Part shown: positions 1-4,925 of the stretch, one piece after another
Layout: every line of letters begins with the position of its first letter
How positions within the stretch are numbered: the stretch's first letter is position 1
Assembly: GCA_009839405.1 (NCBI GenBank)
Contig: VXPR01000290.1
Coordinates: 1-5,878 of the forward strand
DNA length: 5,878 nt
Reading direction: 5' to 3'
Source of the DNA: Gammaproteobacteria bacterium
GTDB taxonomy: Bacteria > Pseudomonadota > Gammaproteobacteria > Pseudomonadales > Azotimanducaceae
Made by a program: the position numbers and the translations under genes
Notes under the pieces: generated by a model
The model's database searches: none
The model's input: only the letters and a program-made list of their open reading frames with translations
Told to the model about the DNA's origin: nothing

Positions 1-255
1 AAAAGCCGCTTCGAGCCGGTTCTTGTGAGGCGCATCCTCAAGGAATACTCCTCCGTCCGCCCCCTGTCGGACGCCGAGCGCCAGGCCCTCGTAACCGCAG
101 TTCCTCTCCGCCACTGCATCGACTGGCTCCGCATCTGGAATGCGGTTGGCAACGAGCAAATGGTGCCGTTTTCTTGGTCTGAGTACTTGGACGGGATGCA
201 GGTCGAGCTGTTCGAGGATTCGGAGTGGCAGGAGCTTGTCATGGGTGCGGGCTGA
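1..255 (+). CDS. 3' end of a gene, possibly an APH-family phosphotransferase (partial)
   Basis: The frame is open from the first base to a TGA at 253-255, giving 84 residues with no stop, so this is the C-terminal part of a protein whose start lies left of the window. A GTG at 25 could in principle start a 76-residue protein. However, the frame is open upstream and no ribosome binding site precedes it, so a truncated gene is the better reading. The visible part is helical, with segments SVRPLSDAERQAL, PLRHCIDWLRIW and PFSWSEYLDGMQVELF. This layout resembles the C-terminal helices of aminoglycoside phosphotransferase/homoserine kinase-like and SrkA-type kinases. The catalytic loop (HxD...N) and DFD/DxD motif would lie upstream and cannot be seen. 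The family call is an inference from a short tail; that it is a real coding end is more certain. Confidence 0.5.
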   Translation, partial: KSRFEPVLVRRILKEYSSVRPLSDAERQALVTAVPLRHCIDWLRIWNAVGNEQMVPFSWSEYLDGMQVELFEDSEWQELVMGAG

Positions 256-274
256 CTGCGCCTCGGAAGTGCGA

Positions 275-322
275 GCCAAGCCGGTGCCGTAGGAGCTTGC
301 CGGCCCCGGTTTCTGGCTTGGC
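275..322. other. Stem-loop just downstream of the first gene
   Basis: GCCAAGCC at 275-282 is exactly complementary to GGCTTGGC at 315-322, leaving a 32-base GC-rich loop that can pair further within itself. It begins about 20 bases after the TGA at 253-255. It could act as an mRNA 3'-end structure or terminator for the plus-strand gene, but no T-run follows, so the role is only a possibility. Confidence 0.3.
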
Positions 323-437
323 GCACGACCGTCGTCGGGTGTCGGCGAGAAAGCGCGTCACCGTCTGCCTCGGATTCCGGCACGTCTGCGCCGGGCATTT
401 CATGCCTTCGGGGTGGCCGACTCAGGCCATGACCGTT

Positions 438-493
438 TGTGTGTCGGTGGCCGCCGCTGTGTTGGACCGACGCTGTGTGTCGGGGACCGCCGC
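438..493. repeat. Imperfect 20-bp direct repeat, 36-bp period
   Basis: TGTGTGTCGGTGGCCGCCGC at 438-457 recurs as TGTGTGTCGGGGACCGCCGC at 474-493. The two copies match at 18 of 20 bases and are separated by 16 bases. There are only two copies, so it is not an array. It may be a duplication remnant in decaying intergenic DNA, or chance similarity in GC-rich sequence. Confidence 0.35.
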
Positions 494-559
494 GAACCTA
501 CCAATCCTTCGCGCTGCAGCGAAAGTCAGCTTCGCGGCTCCTCTGGTTGGCGTGTTTGA

Positions 560-907
560 TCAAGCTTCGGGCATTTCCTGTCCGACATGGGATTTCAGGC
601 GCTCCAATGCGCGATTCCATTTTGTCCCCACGAGGGCCAGAAATGCGTTCGCCTCCTCCAAGCGTTTCGGCTCAAGGCTGTAACGCGTTTCCCGGCCAGA
701 CTTCACCACGGACACGAGCTGGGCGTCAGCTAGTATCTTCAGGTGTTTACTGACCGCTTGGCGCGACACCTCCATTCCCTCACGTAGGGATGAGACGGAC
801 AGTTCGTCTGCCTCTTGCAATCGCGCTACTATGGCGAGACGGCGCTGATCTCCGAGTGCGGCGAAAGTTGCTGCGAGGTCCTGTGGTTGGAGCCGATGGC
901 CGGTCAT
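560..907 (-). CDS. ArsR-family winged-helix repressor (non-metal type)
   Basis: This is a 115-residue ArsR/SmtB-type DNA-binding protein and the probable autorepressor of its own operon. Residues 8-30 (LQPQDLAATFAALGDQRRLA...) are the typical N-terminal helices. The helix-turn-helix spans about 37-65, with recognition helix SRQAVSKHLKILADAQLV. The wing is SVVKSGRETRYSL (66-78), followed by a C-terminal dimer helix. There is no cysteine in the protein: the ELCVC-type metal box on the ArsR alpha3 helix reads ELSVSS here, so metal sensing by thiols is excluded and the inducer is unknown. The ATG at 907-905 shares one base with the TGA of the upstream AHSA1 gene (TGATG), which suggests translational coupling. 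A GTG at 910 in the same frame would add one residue and is an equally possible start. The family call is firm; the regulatory target is inferred from the operators at 1369-1427. Confidence 0.9.
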   Translation of the reverse strand: MTGHRLQPQDLAATFAALGDQRRLAIVARLQEADELSVSSLREGMEVSRQAVSKHLKILADAQLVSVVKSGRETRYSLEPKRLEEANAFLALVGTKWNRALERLKSHVGQEMPEA

Positions 908-1353
908 CACTCCACGAAGTCCTTGATGTTATTCACCTGAGCGTTCCAACCTCCCTCGTTGTCGCGGAACACTTGCGACCGTTTCCCTTCCGGCAGCCTT
1001 GCAAAGCCGCTCTCACGAACGGTCAGTCTTGAGCCCTTGCCAGACGGCTCAAGAAAGAACTCAACCAGCGTCACCTTGTCGTCTATGCTTGGATCATCCG
1101 GCTGGATCGGTGCATCCATTGGCCAGACGAAGCTGAAGCAACGTGGAGCATCCATACCTTTGACACGCGCCCAGACGGGCAGCCCTTCATGTCCCGGATA
1201 GGTGACCTCGCCGAATGTCACTTCGCCAACCTTGAAGGGACCGTGAAGCGAAAGGCGGAACCATGACCCAAACTCCTCATGATCAGTTAGGGCAACCCAC
1301 ACCCGTTCAGTCGGGGCATTCAGGTAAATCGTTCGTTCAATCTGATTTTCCAT
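907..1353 (-). CDS. AHSA1-like SRPBCC domain protein
   Basis: This 148-residue protein has the SRPBCC (START/Bet v1-like) fold of the AHSA1 subgroup, which forms a hydrophobic ligand-binding cavity. Family landmarks are the N-terminal strand IERTIYLNAPTERVW (4-18), the helix LTDHEEFGSWF (about 22-32) and the segment VTLVEFFLEPSGKGSRLTVRESGF in the C-terminal half. It ends in a helix containing GGWNAQVNNIKDFVE. It has no signal peptide and should be cytoplasmic. Its ligand is unknown, and AHSA1-like here does not imply Hsp90 activation. The ATG at 1353 is chosen because AAGGAG at 1365-1360 precedes it with a 6-base spacer. The frame stays open to about 1485, but that extension would translate the promoter and both operators. 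It is first in an operon with the ArsR gene and ends inside that gene's start. AHSA1 proteins are often paired with ArsR regulators, usually with the regulator first, so the order here is reversed. Confidence 0.9.
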   Translation of the reverse strand: MENQIERTIYLNAPTERVWVALTDHEEFGSWFRLSLHGPFKVGEVTFGEVTYPGHEGLPVWARVKGMDAPRCFSFVWPMDAPIQPDDPSIDDKVTLVEFFLEPSGKGSRLTVRESGFARLPEGKRSQVFRDNEGGWNAQVNNIKDFVE

Positions 1354-1359
1354 GCGCAG

Positions 1360-1365
1360 CTCCTT
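1360..1365 (-). promoter_or_regulatory. Ribosome binding site of the AHSA1 gene
   Basis: AAGGAG on the minus strand lies 6 bases before the ATG at 1353. It is the strongest Shine-Dalgarno match near this gene, and it fixes the start at 1353 rather than at an earlier in-frame codon. Confidence 0.8.
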
Positions 1366-1368
1366 AGT

Positions 1369-1384
1369 GCAACTGTTTGGTTGC
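1369..1384. promoter_or_regulatory. Proximal ArsR-type operator
   Basis: GCAACTGTTTGGTTGC is an inverted repeat with 5-bp perfect arms (GCAAC/GTTGC). It matches the second site at 1412-1427 at 14 of 16 bases. On the minus strand it lies between the predicted -10 element (1392-1387) and the ribosome binding site (1365-1360), covering the expected transcription start near 1380. A repressor bound here would block initiation. A dyad of this size in this position fits a dimeric winged-helix repressor such as the ArsR protein of the same operon; the pairing is inferred. Confidence 0.65.
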
Positions 1385-1386
1385 GT

Positions 1387-1415
1387 AATATGACATGCAA
1401 TCTTAAAATACGCAA
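1387..1415 (-). promoter_or_regulatory. Candidate sigma70-type promoter of the AHSA1-arsR operon
   Basis: On the minus strand TTGCGT (1415-1410) serves as a -35 element and CATATT (1392-1387) as a -10 element, separated by 17 bases. Each is a partial match to consensus. The region is clearly richer in A and T than the surrounding DNA. The -35 overlaps the distal operator and the predicted start lies in the proximal operator, which is an ordinary layout for an autorepressed promoter. Confidence 0.5.
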
Positions 1416-1427
1416 CCCTTTGGTTGC
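1412..1427. promoter_or_regulatory. Distal ArsR-type operator
   Basis: GCAACCCTTTGGTTGC is a perfect inverted repeat with 6-bp arms (GCAACC/GGTTGC) and a 4-base centre. It overlaps the predicted -35 element. Its start is 43 bp from that of the proximal site, close to four helical turns, so two bound repressor dimers would sit on the same face of the DNA. Two matching dyads bracketing one promoter are unlikely to arise by chance. Confidence 0.7.
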
Positions 1428-1476
1428 TTTTCCCTGATTCCCTGATAAGGCTTGCCGGGAGCGTCGCGGGTGCACT

Positions 1477-1506
1477 GTCGAGCACGACATCGTGCCAAAG
1501 ATCGAC
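1477..1506 (-). terminator. Stem-loop after the MOSC gene, possible terminator
   Basis: GCACGA at 1482-1487 pairs with TCGTGC at 1490-1495 across two bases. Outer arms GTCGA (1477-1481) and TCGAC (1502-1506) extend the stem around a 6-base one-sided bulge. In the minus direction it starts 3 bases after the MOSC stop codon at 1512-1510. No T-run follows, so it is not a classical intrinsic terminator. It may instead be an mRNA 3'-end structure, or it may be chance. It is the only such structure between the MOSC gene and the AHSA1 promoter. Confidence 0.25.
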
Positions 1507-1509
1507 GGG

Positions 1510-2331
1510 CTAGTGGCCCACCGTTAGGCGATCACCGACGCGGATTGTGGCGGTTCCCTCAACTCCCATGTAGGCGCCGAACATCACGCCGCCGGCGTAG
1601 CCGTTTTGGCGGTGGCGGTAGGACTTGAGGGTCGCCAGTGGCTCTGATGCACGTTCGCCGGTTTCTTGGTCGGTGCAGGTGACGACGCAGCGTTCGCAGT
1701 GGGTGGCGCGGACGAGGCGCAGGCTTGGACTGTGGAGGGTGGCAAGCGAGTCTTCGGCGTAGGCATCGAGCCCTTCCACGACGATGTTGGGGCGGAATCG
1801 GTTCATCGGCACTGGGGCGTCAAGGCGAGCGTTGAGGTCGGCCAGCGAGGCTTCGTTGGTGACCAGAATGGGAGCGACGTCGACGAAGCCGGAATGGGCG
1901 ATGCCGTCGATGGGGGCGAACTCGTCGAGGGGGATCGAGCGGCGGTAGCTGGCCTTGAGGGCTGCAACGCGCACCTCGGTGCCGACGACGCTGGAGAACC
2001 ACTTGGCCAGCTGGTCTCCTTGGTCCACCACGGCGACTTGGTTGCCGTAGTAGTTGACGGTGGTCTCCTCGCCTGATGACGTGATTGCGTGAGTGAGTGG
2101 CTGGCGTTCTTGGCTGTTGAACGCAAGGGTGGTGGCATCGATGCGCTGGGCTGTAACGGTCGCGAGCCGCGGCAGCCGGGCTTGGTTGGCGGATTTGCCG
2201 TCGCGGAGCACCATGAGCTGGCGGTCGCCCTCGATGCCCGCCGGCGAGATCGTTGCCGAATCGACGGGCATGGCACGGCAGCCCTTCATGGGGTAGGCGA
2301 AGAGCGCGGTCATTGTGCAATGTGCGGGCAT
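1510..2331 (-). CDS. MOSC domain protein, mARC/YcbX-like molybdenum enzyme
   Basis: This is a 273-residue protein with an N-terminal MOSC beta-barrel domain (about 1-120, with the family signature LFAYPMKGCRAMPVD at 10-24) followed by the MOSC domain proper. Conserved MOSC-side elements are NRFRPNIVVEG (177-187), CERCVVTCTDQETG (212-225) and EPLATLKSYR (230-239). In mARC and YcbX the equivalent RCxxTTxDPxTG segment carries the cysteine that ligates molybdenum, so Cys215 is the likely ligand. Such enzymes reduce N-hydroxylated compounds using molybdenum cofactor. E. coli YcbX carries a C-terminal 2Fe-2S ferredoxin domain; this protein stops after the MOSC domain, so electrons must come from a separate partner, and none is encoded nearby. 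The start at 2331 is supported by GGAG at 2341-2338 with a 6-base spacer. The frame is open further upstream, but that part would run towards the hairpin cluster. A start at 2313 (MTALF) is possible but lacks a ribosome binding site. Confidence 0.88.
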   Translation of the reverse strand: MPAHCTMTALFAYPMKGCRAMPVDSATISPAGIEGDRQLMVLRDGKSANQARLPRLATVTAQRIDATTLAFNSQERQPLTHAITSSGEETTVNYYGNQVAVVDQGDQLAKWFSSVVGTEVRVAALKASYRRSIPLDEFAPIDGIAHSGFVDVAPILVTNEASLADLNARLDAPVPMNRFRPNIVVEGLDAYAEDSLATLHSPSLRLVRATHCERCVVTCTDQETGERASEPLATLKSYRHRQNGYAGGVMFGAYMGVEGTATIRVGDRLTVGH

Positions 2332-2564
2332 TTGGGGCTCCGAGCGTGGAATCAAGGCAACCGATGGGGGATGGAGCATACGCGGAGCGGGATAGCCCCG
2401 GACTAGTCGAGAAAGCGCGCCTTGCGGCGCGTGCGAGGGCAAGATGCCCTCGCCCCCAGGGACCGAATGGCCGCCTCCCGCGGGAGGCCGTGCGGCGCGT
2501 CAGGCGCGCTGTCGGTAGCTGTGGCAGGCTTGGTGCCGCGGAGTTGGAGAAAGCGGTCAGGCCC
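2332..2564. other. Divergent intergenic region between MOSC and sulfatase genes
   Basis: The two flanking genes are transcribed away from each other, so both promoters should lie in these 233 bases. I could not identify a convincing -35/-10 pair for either. Almost half of the region is taken up by the hairpin cluster at 2416-2509. An ACTAGT palindrome is at 2402-2407. Open frames cross this region on both strands, but they read through the hairpins into Arg- and Ala-rich translations and I do not take them as genes. Confidence 0.5.
2416..2509. repeat. Cluster of four GC-rich hairpins, REP/BIME-like element
   Basis: Four perfect inverted repeats follow each other. They are CGCGCC-TTGC-GGCGCG (2416-2431); GCGAGGGCA-AGA-TGCCCTCGC with 9-bp arms (2433-2453); the 16-bp uninterrupted palindrome GCCTCCCGCGGGAGGC (2473-2488); and GCGCG-TCAGG-CGCGC (2495-2509). 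The decamer TGCGGCGCGT occurs in both the first unit (2423-2432) and just before the fourth (2491-2500), so the outer units may be related copies. The size, intergenic position and back-to-back hairpins resemble dispersed palindromic repeats (REP/BIME type). Whether it is repeated in the genome cannot be seen from one window. It lies about 55 bp before the sulfatase start and 85 bp before the MOSC start. Confidence 0.6.
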
Positions 2565-3977
2565 ATGCACGAGGCGAATGTGTGGATTTGTCGGGGGCTC
2601 GGTCTCCTCATGGCGTGCGCAGTCGGGGCGGAGGAGCAGCGGCGACCGAACATCGTGCTGATCGTCGCGGATGATCTTGGCTATGCAGATGTTGGCTTTC
2701 ATGGCGTGGAGGACATCCCGACGCCGAGTCTTGACGCGCTCGCTCGTCGCGGGGTGCGGTTCACGAATGGCTACGTGAGCGGGACATGGTGCAGCCCTTC
2801 GCGGGCGGGCTTTCTGACCGGCCGATATCAGCAGCGGTTTGGGGAATCGGGCCATGAGGCCGCGGTCGATGGCGCCTTGTCGCTCGACGAAACCACGCTC
2901 GCGGAGCACTTGCAGGCGGCTGGGTACGTCACCGGGCTGGTGGGCAAGTGGCATCTTGGCCTTGAGCCGGAGTTTCATCCGCTGGAGCGGGGCTTTGACG
3001 AGTTCTTCGGCTTTCTTCGCGGTGGCCACAACTTTCTGCCGGACATCCCGATCATCATCTTTCCCGACCATGAGGGGCATGGCGAGGACCTCGGCGCGAC
3101 CGAGGAGGGGCGGGCGCACTTGGACCGGCAGATCATGCGAGGGACGGCGCCCGTTGCCGAAGAGGACTACCTGACCGATGCCATAGGGCGAGAGGCGGTC
3201 TCGTTCGTTCAGAGGCATGAGGCGGCGCCGTTCTTTCTGTTCGTCTCATTCAATGCGGTACACACGCCGATGCAGGCGACGGAGCGTCGGCTGCGGGCGT
3301 TCAGCGATGTGTCGCATCCGGTCCGGCGTGTGTACAACGCCATGATGCTGGCGCTCGACGAGGCGGTGGGAGCGCTTTTTGCCCAATTGGACCGATCCGG
3401 CTTGCTGGAGGACACGCTGGTGTTCTTCATCAGCGACAACGGCGGTCCGACGCTGCATCGCTATGCCTACAACGCCTCCGACAACACGCCGCTCAGGGGG
3501 TCGAAGGGCACCACGCTGGAGGCGGGCATCCGGGTGCCCTTCGTTCTGTCGTGGCCGCGCGGTTTGCCGTCGGGGACGGGGTTCGACGAGCCGGTGCTCG
3601 CGCTCGATCTGGTGCCTACGGCACTTGCGGCGGCGGGGGTGGCGATTGAGGACGAGTGGGAGCTCGATGGCGTCAATCTCCTGCCGTACTTGCATGGCGA
3701 TGTGTCCGGGCGGCCGCACGAGGCGCTGTTCTGGCGCTCGTGGGGACAGATGGCGGTTCGGCGCGGCGACTGGAAGCTGGTTAGCTACGTCGCCAAGATG
3801 GACGAGGGCGAGCTTCTGCGGGGCGAGCCGCGCGATGAGATGACGCCTTACCGGCTGTATAACTTGAGCCGTGACATTGGCGAGAGTGAAGACTTGGCGG
3901 AAGCGGAACCGGAGCGGGCGGCGCGGTTGCTGGCGTTGTGGCGAGAGTGGAATGCCGAGATGCGACCGGCGCCGTAG
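2565..3977 (+). CDS. Exported type I (formylglycine) sulfatase
   Basis: This 470-residue arylsulfatase-type enzyme hydrolyses sulfate esters, probably on a sulfated sugar. The active site is complete: Asp36-Asp37 (ADDLGYADVG), the CSPSR signature at 76-80 whose Cys76 is oxidised to formylglycine, Arg80, Lys128 and His130 (GKWHLG), His233 (NAVHTPM), Asp291-Asn292 (ISDNGG) and Lys314 (RGSKGTTLEAGIRVPF). A typical C-terminal sulfatase subdomain follows (DGVNLLPYL..., GDWKLVSY, LYNLSRDIGESEDLA). Residues 1-22 look like a signal peptide with hydrophobic core GLGLLMACAVGA and possible cleavage after VGA, so it is periplasmic or secreted. LMAC is a poor lipobox. The start at 2565 is chosen for the signal peptide. 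GTG at 2580, preceded by GAGG with a 5-base spacer, is a good alternative and keeps the export signal. A longer start upstream would add 104 residues encoded by the hairpin cluster. No maturase, sulfate transporter or glycosidase gene is adjacent, so the substrate is unknown. Confidence 0.95.
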   Translation: MHEANVWICRGLGLLMACAVGAEEQRRPNIVLIVADDLGYADVGFHGVEDIPTPSLDALARRGVRFTNGYVSGTWCSPSRAGFLTGRYQQRFGESGHEAAVDGALSLDETTLAEHLQAAGYVTGLVGKWHLGLEPEFHPLERGFDEFFGFLRGGHNFLPDIPIIIFPDHEGHGEDLGATEEGRAHLDRQIMRGTAPVAEEDYLTDAIGREAVSFVQRHEAAPFFLFVSFNAVHTPMQATERRLRAFSDVSHPVRRVYNAMMLALDEAVGALFAQLDRSGLLEDTLVFFISDNGGPTLHRYAYNASDNTPLRGSKGTTLEAGIRVPFVLSWPRGLPSGTGFDEPVLALDLVPTALAAAGVAIEDEWELDGVNLLPYLHGDVSGRPHEALFWRSWGQMAVRRGDWKLVSYVAKMDEGELLRGEPRDEMTPYRLYNLSRDIGESEDLAEAEPERAARLLALWREWNAEMRPAP

Positions 3978-3988
3978 CGCACGTCGGA

Positions 3989-4017
3989 TTGACGGGTTCG
4001 TGTGACCTGGACAACAT
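3989..4017 (+). promoter_or_regulatory. Weak candidate promoter of the GST-like gene
   Basis: TTGACG (3989-3994) matches the -35 consensus at 5 of 6 positions. With a 17-base spacer it is followed by CAACAT (4012-4017), a poor -10. It lies in the 71-base gap between the sulfatase stop and the GST start, so the GST gene could have its own promoter. Read-through from the sulfatase gene is equally possible, since no terminator is seen in the gap. Confidence 0.3.
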
Positions 4018-4048
4018 GCATGCCGAGTGTTTAGAGAGGCAGCGTTAG

Positions 4049-4675
4049 GTGACGTACGTCCTTTATGGAGCGCGGCGCTCGGGGTCGCTCGTGGTCGAGT
4101 GCGCCCTCGCCGAGATCGGCGCGGACTACGAGGTCCAAGAACTCTCCTTGCGCGATGCCGAACAACGGCGTGCTGAATACGAGGCGATCAATCCCCAACG
4201 CAAGGTCCCCGCGCTGTTCATCGACGGCGGACCGGTTATCACTGAATCCGTCGCGATCCTGCTGACCTTGGATGAACACCATCCCGAGGCGGGCTTGCTA
4301 CCGCCGAAGGGTAGCATCCGACGCGCGCAATCCCTCCGCTGGCTCCTCTTCGCCGCGACAGAGATCTACCCATTGGTCGAGATCAATGATTACCCGGAGC
4401 GGTTTGCGGTGGACAGCGACGGGACGGAATCGATCCGAGAGCGGGCGAGGGCGATCTGGCGGACGAGGTGGCTTGTGGTGGAAGAGAACGTCGGGGGGGA
4501 TCCTTACTTCTCCAGAGACGGTTTTTCTGTCACCGACATCTACCTCGCGGTGGTCAGCCGCTGGGCCCACCAGGGTGAATGGCGACCGGCCCACCTGCCA
4601 AAGATCGAACGCCTAGCTGCGGCAGTCGCGGCTCGCCCGGCCATCGCCTCGGTGTGGGCTCGGCACTTCGGATAG
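4049..4675 (+). CDS. Glutathione S-transferase-like protein
   Basis: This 208-residue cytoplasmic protein is of normal length for the family and has two domains. The N-terminal thioredoxin-fold domain (1-80) has first strand YVLYGARRSGS, the cis-proline motif KVPAL (Pro54) and the ITES motif, with Glu66-Ser67 expected to hold the gamma-glutamyl part of glutathione. Ser11 or Ser13 sits where the catalytic Ser or Cys is found in other GSTs. The helical C-terminal domain (about 85-208) contains the N-capping box SVTD (160-163). The reaction is unassigned: conjugation, thiol transfer or isomerisation are all possible. The start is GTG at 4049, directly after an in-frame TAG at 4046-4048, so no earlier start exists; GAGAGG at 4034-4039 lies 9 bases upstream. 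A 7-G run at 4493-4499 is a possible slippage site, but the frame is intact. The gene stands alone downstream of the sulfatase, with no visible functional link to it. Confidence 0.92.
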   Translation: MTYVLYGARRSGSLVVECALAEIGADYEVQELSLRDAEQRRAEYEAINPQRKVPALFIDGGPVITESVAILLTLDEHHPEAGLLPPKGSIRRAQSLRWLLFAATEIYPLVEINDYPERFAVDSDGTESIRERARAIWRTRWLVVEENVGGDPYFSRDGFSVTDIYLAVVSRWAHQGEWRPAHLPKIERLAAAVAARPAIASVWARHFG

Positions 4676-4866
4676 ATGTGGAAGGAGGTCTTGGCGCGGT
4701 CGGGCTGCGCAGTGCCGCCAGCGTGGAACTTCGAGATGTAGAAATGCTCGATGACCGCCCGTCGTCGGCGGCGGAACGAGCGGAGATGATGGCCAATCTG
4801 CTCGCTCCGCGCGCGACGACAAGCCAAGACCGGCCTACAACCGTGCTTCGCCTTTCGCGGCAGAGC
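4676..4866. other. Gap between the GST-like gene and the Phd/VapC promoter
   Basis: No credible gene is seen here. An ATG directly after the GST stop (TAG at 4673-4675, ATG at 4676) opens a 21-codon frame, but it has no ribosome binding site. Frames of both strands overlap the GST gene and look like chance. The main structure is the imperfect inverted repeat at 4761-4820. The stretch may hold the 3' end of the GST mRNA or the remains of an inserted element. Confidence 0.4.
4761..4820. repeat. Imperfect 21-bp inverted repeat with 18-base loop
   Basis: The arms 4761-4781 and 4800-4820 pair at 17 of 21 positions. The outer GTCGTCG/CGACGAC blocks are exact, and the inner GCGGAACGAGC pairs with GCTCGCTCCGC at all but one base. 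Between these two blocks is a 3-base mismatch. A stem this long is well above the background seen elsewhere in the window. It lies 85 bases after the GST stop and about 45 bases before the Phd/VapC promoter. It could be a factor-independent 3' structure, terminal repeats of a very small degenerate element, or a protein-binding site. No T-run follows it. Confidence 0.5.
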
Positions 4867-4896
4867 TTGTCGACGAGTGTCCTAGAAGACTAAACT
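4867..4896 (+). promoter_or_regulatory. Candidate promoter of the Phd/VapC operon
   Basis: TTGTCG (4867-4872) and TAAACT (4891-4896) each match 4 of 6 consensus bases and are 18 bases apart. The local sequence CTAGAAGACTAAACTAAG is unusually A/T-rich for this window. The predicted start falls near 4903, about 23 bases before the antitoxin TTG codon. Confidence 0.45.
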
Positions 4897-4908
4897 AAGC
4901 GAACTAGG
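4881..4908. promoter_or_regulatory. Possible antitoxin operator over the -10 element
   Basis: CCTAG (4881-4885) and CTAGG (4904-4908) form a 5-bp inverted repeat centred near 4894, directly on the predicted -10 element. Phd/YefM-type antitoxins usually repress their own promoter by binding palindromes in this position. The arms are short, so this remains tentative. Confidence 0.3.
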
Positions 4909-4925
4909 TCGATTGGAGCGGGCGC

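Larger units (their letters stand above)
256..559. other. Non-coding gap between convergent genes
   Basis: This 304-base stretch separates the plus-strand gene end at 255 from the minus-strand ArsR gene end at 560. The long overlapping plus-strand open frames here (225-683 and 439-753) are rich in Arg, Ser, Pro and Cys, continue antisense into the ArsR gene and match no family I know. I treat them as chance frames. What the gap does hold is a stem-loop at 275-322, a 20-base direct repeat at 438-457 and 474-493, and small palindromes near the ArsR end: CGCTGCAGCG at 512-521, and GCGAA/TTCGC arms at 519-523 and 531-535. Neither flanking gene has a classical GC hairpin followed by a T-run. Confidence 0.5.

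Noticed and set aside
225..753. Two overlapping plus-strand open frames (225-683 and 439-753) in the first gap
   Set aside because: They run antisense through the ArsR gene, have Arg/Ser/Pro/Cys-rich translations, no ribosome binding site and no family resemblance.
1354..1485. N-terminal extension of the AHSA1 protein by 44 residues
   Set aside because: It would translate the promoter and both operators; AAGGAG six bases before ATG 1353 marks the real start.
2253..2564. Longer sulfatase starting at 2253
   Set aside because: The extra 104 residues are encoded by the hairpin cluster and antisense of the MOSC start, and they would bury the signal peptide inside the protein.
2403..3218. 271-residue minus-strand open frame
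   Set aside because: It is antisense to the sulfatase, which has a full set of catalytic motifs; the frame arises from GC-rich codon bias.
4051..4060. Palindrome GACGTACGTC at the GST start as an operator
   Set aside because: It lies inside the coding sequence just after the start codon, with no second copy nearby; chance is the simpler explanation.
4493..4499. Run of seven G in the GST gene as a phase-variable tract
   Set aside because: It is short, the frame is intact, and a G-run of this length is unremarkable in GC-rich DNA.
4676..4741. 21-codon frame starting directly after the GST stop
   Set aside because: No ribosome binding site, no family match and too short to support without other data.
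4540..4827. Minus-strand frame across the GST end and the following gap
   Set aside because: It overlaps conserved GST coding sequence and has an Arg-rich translation without recognisable motifs.
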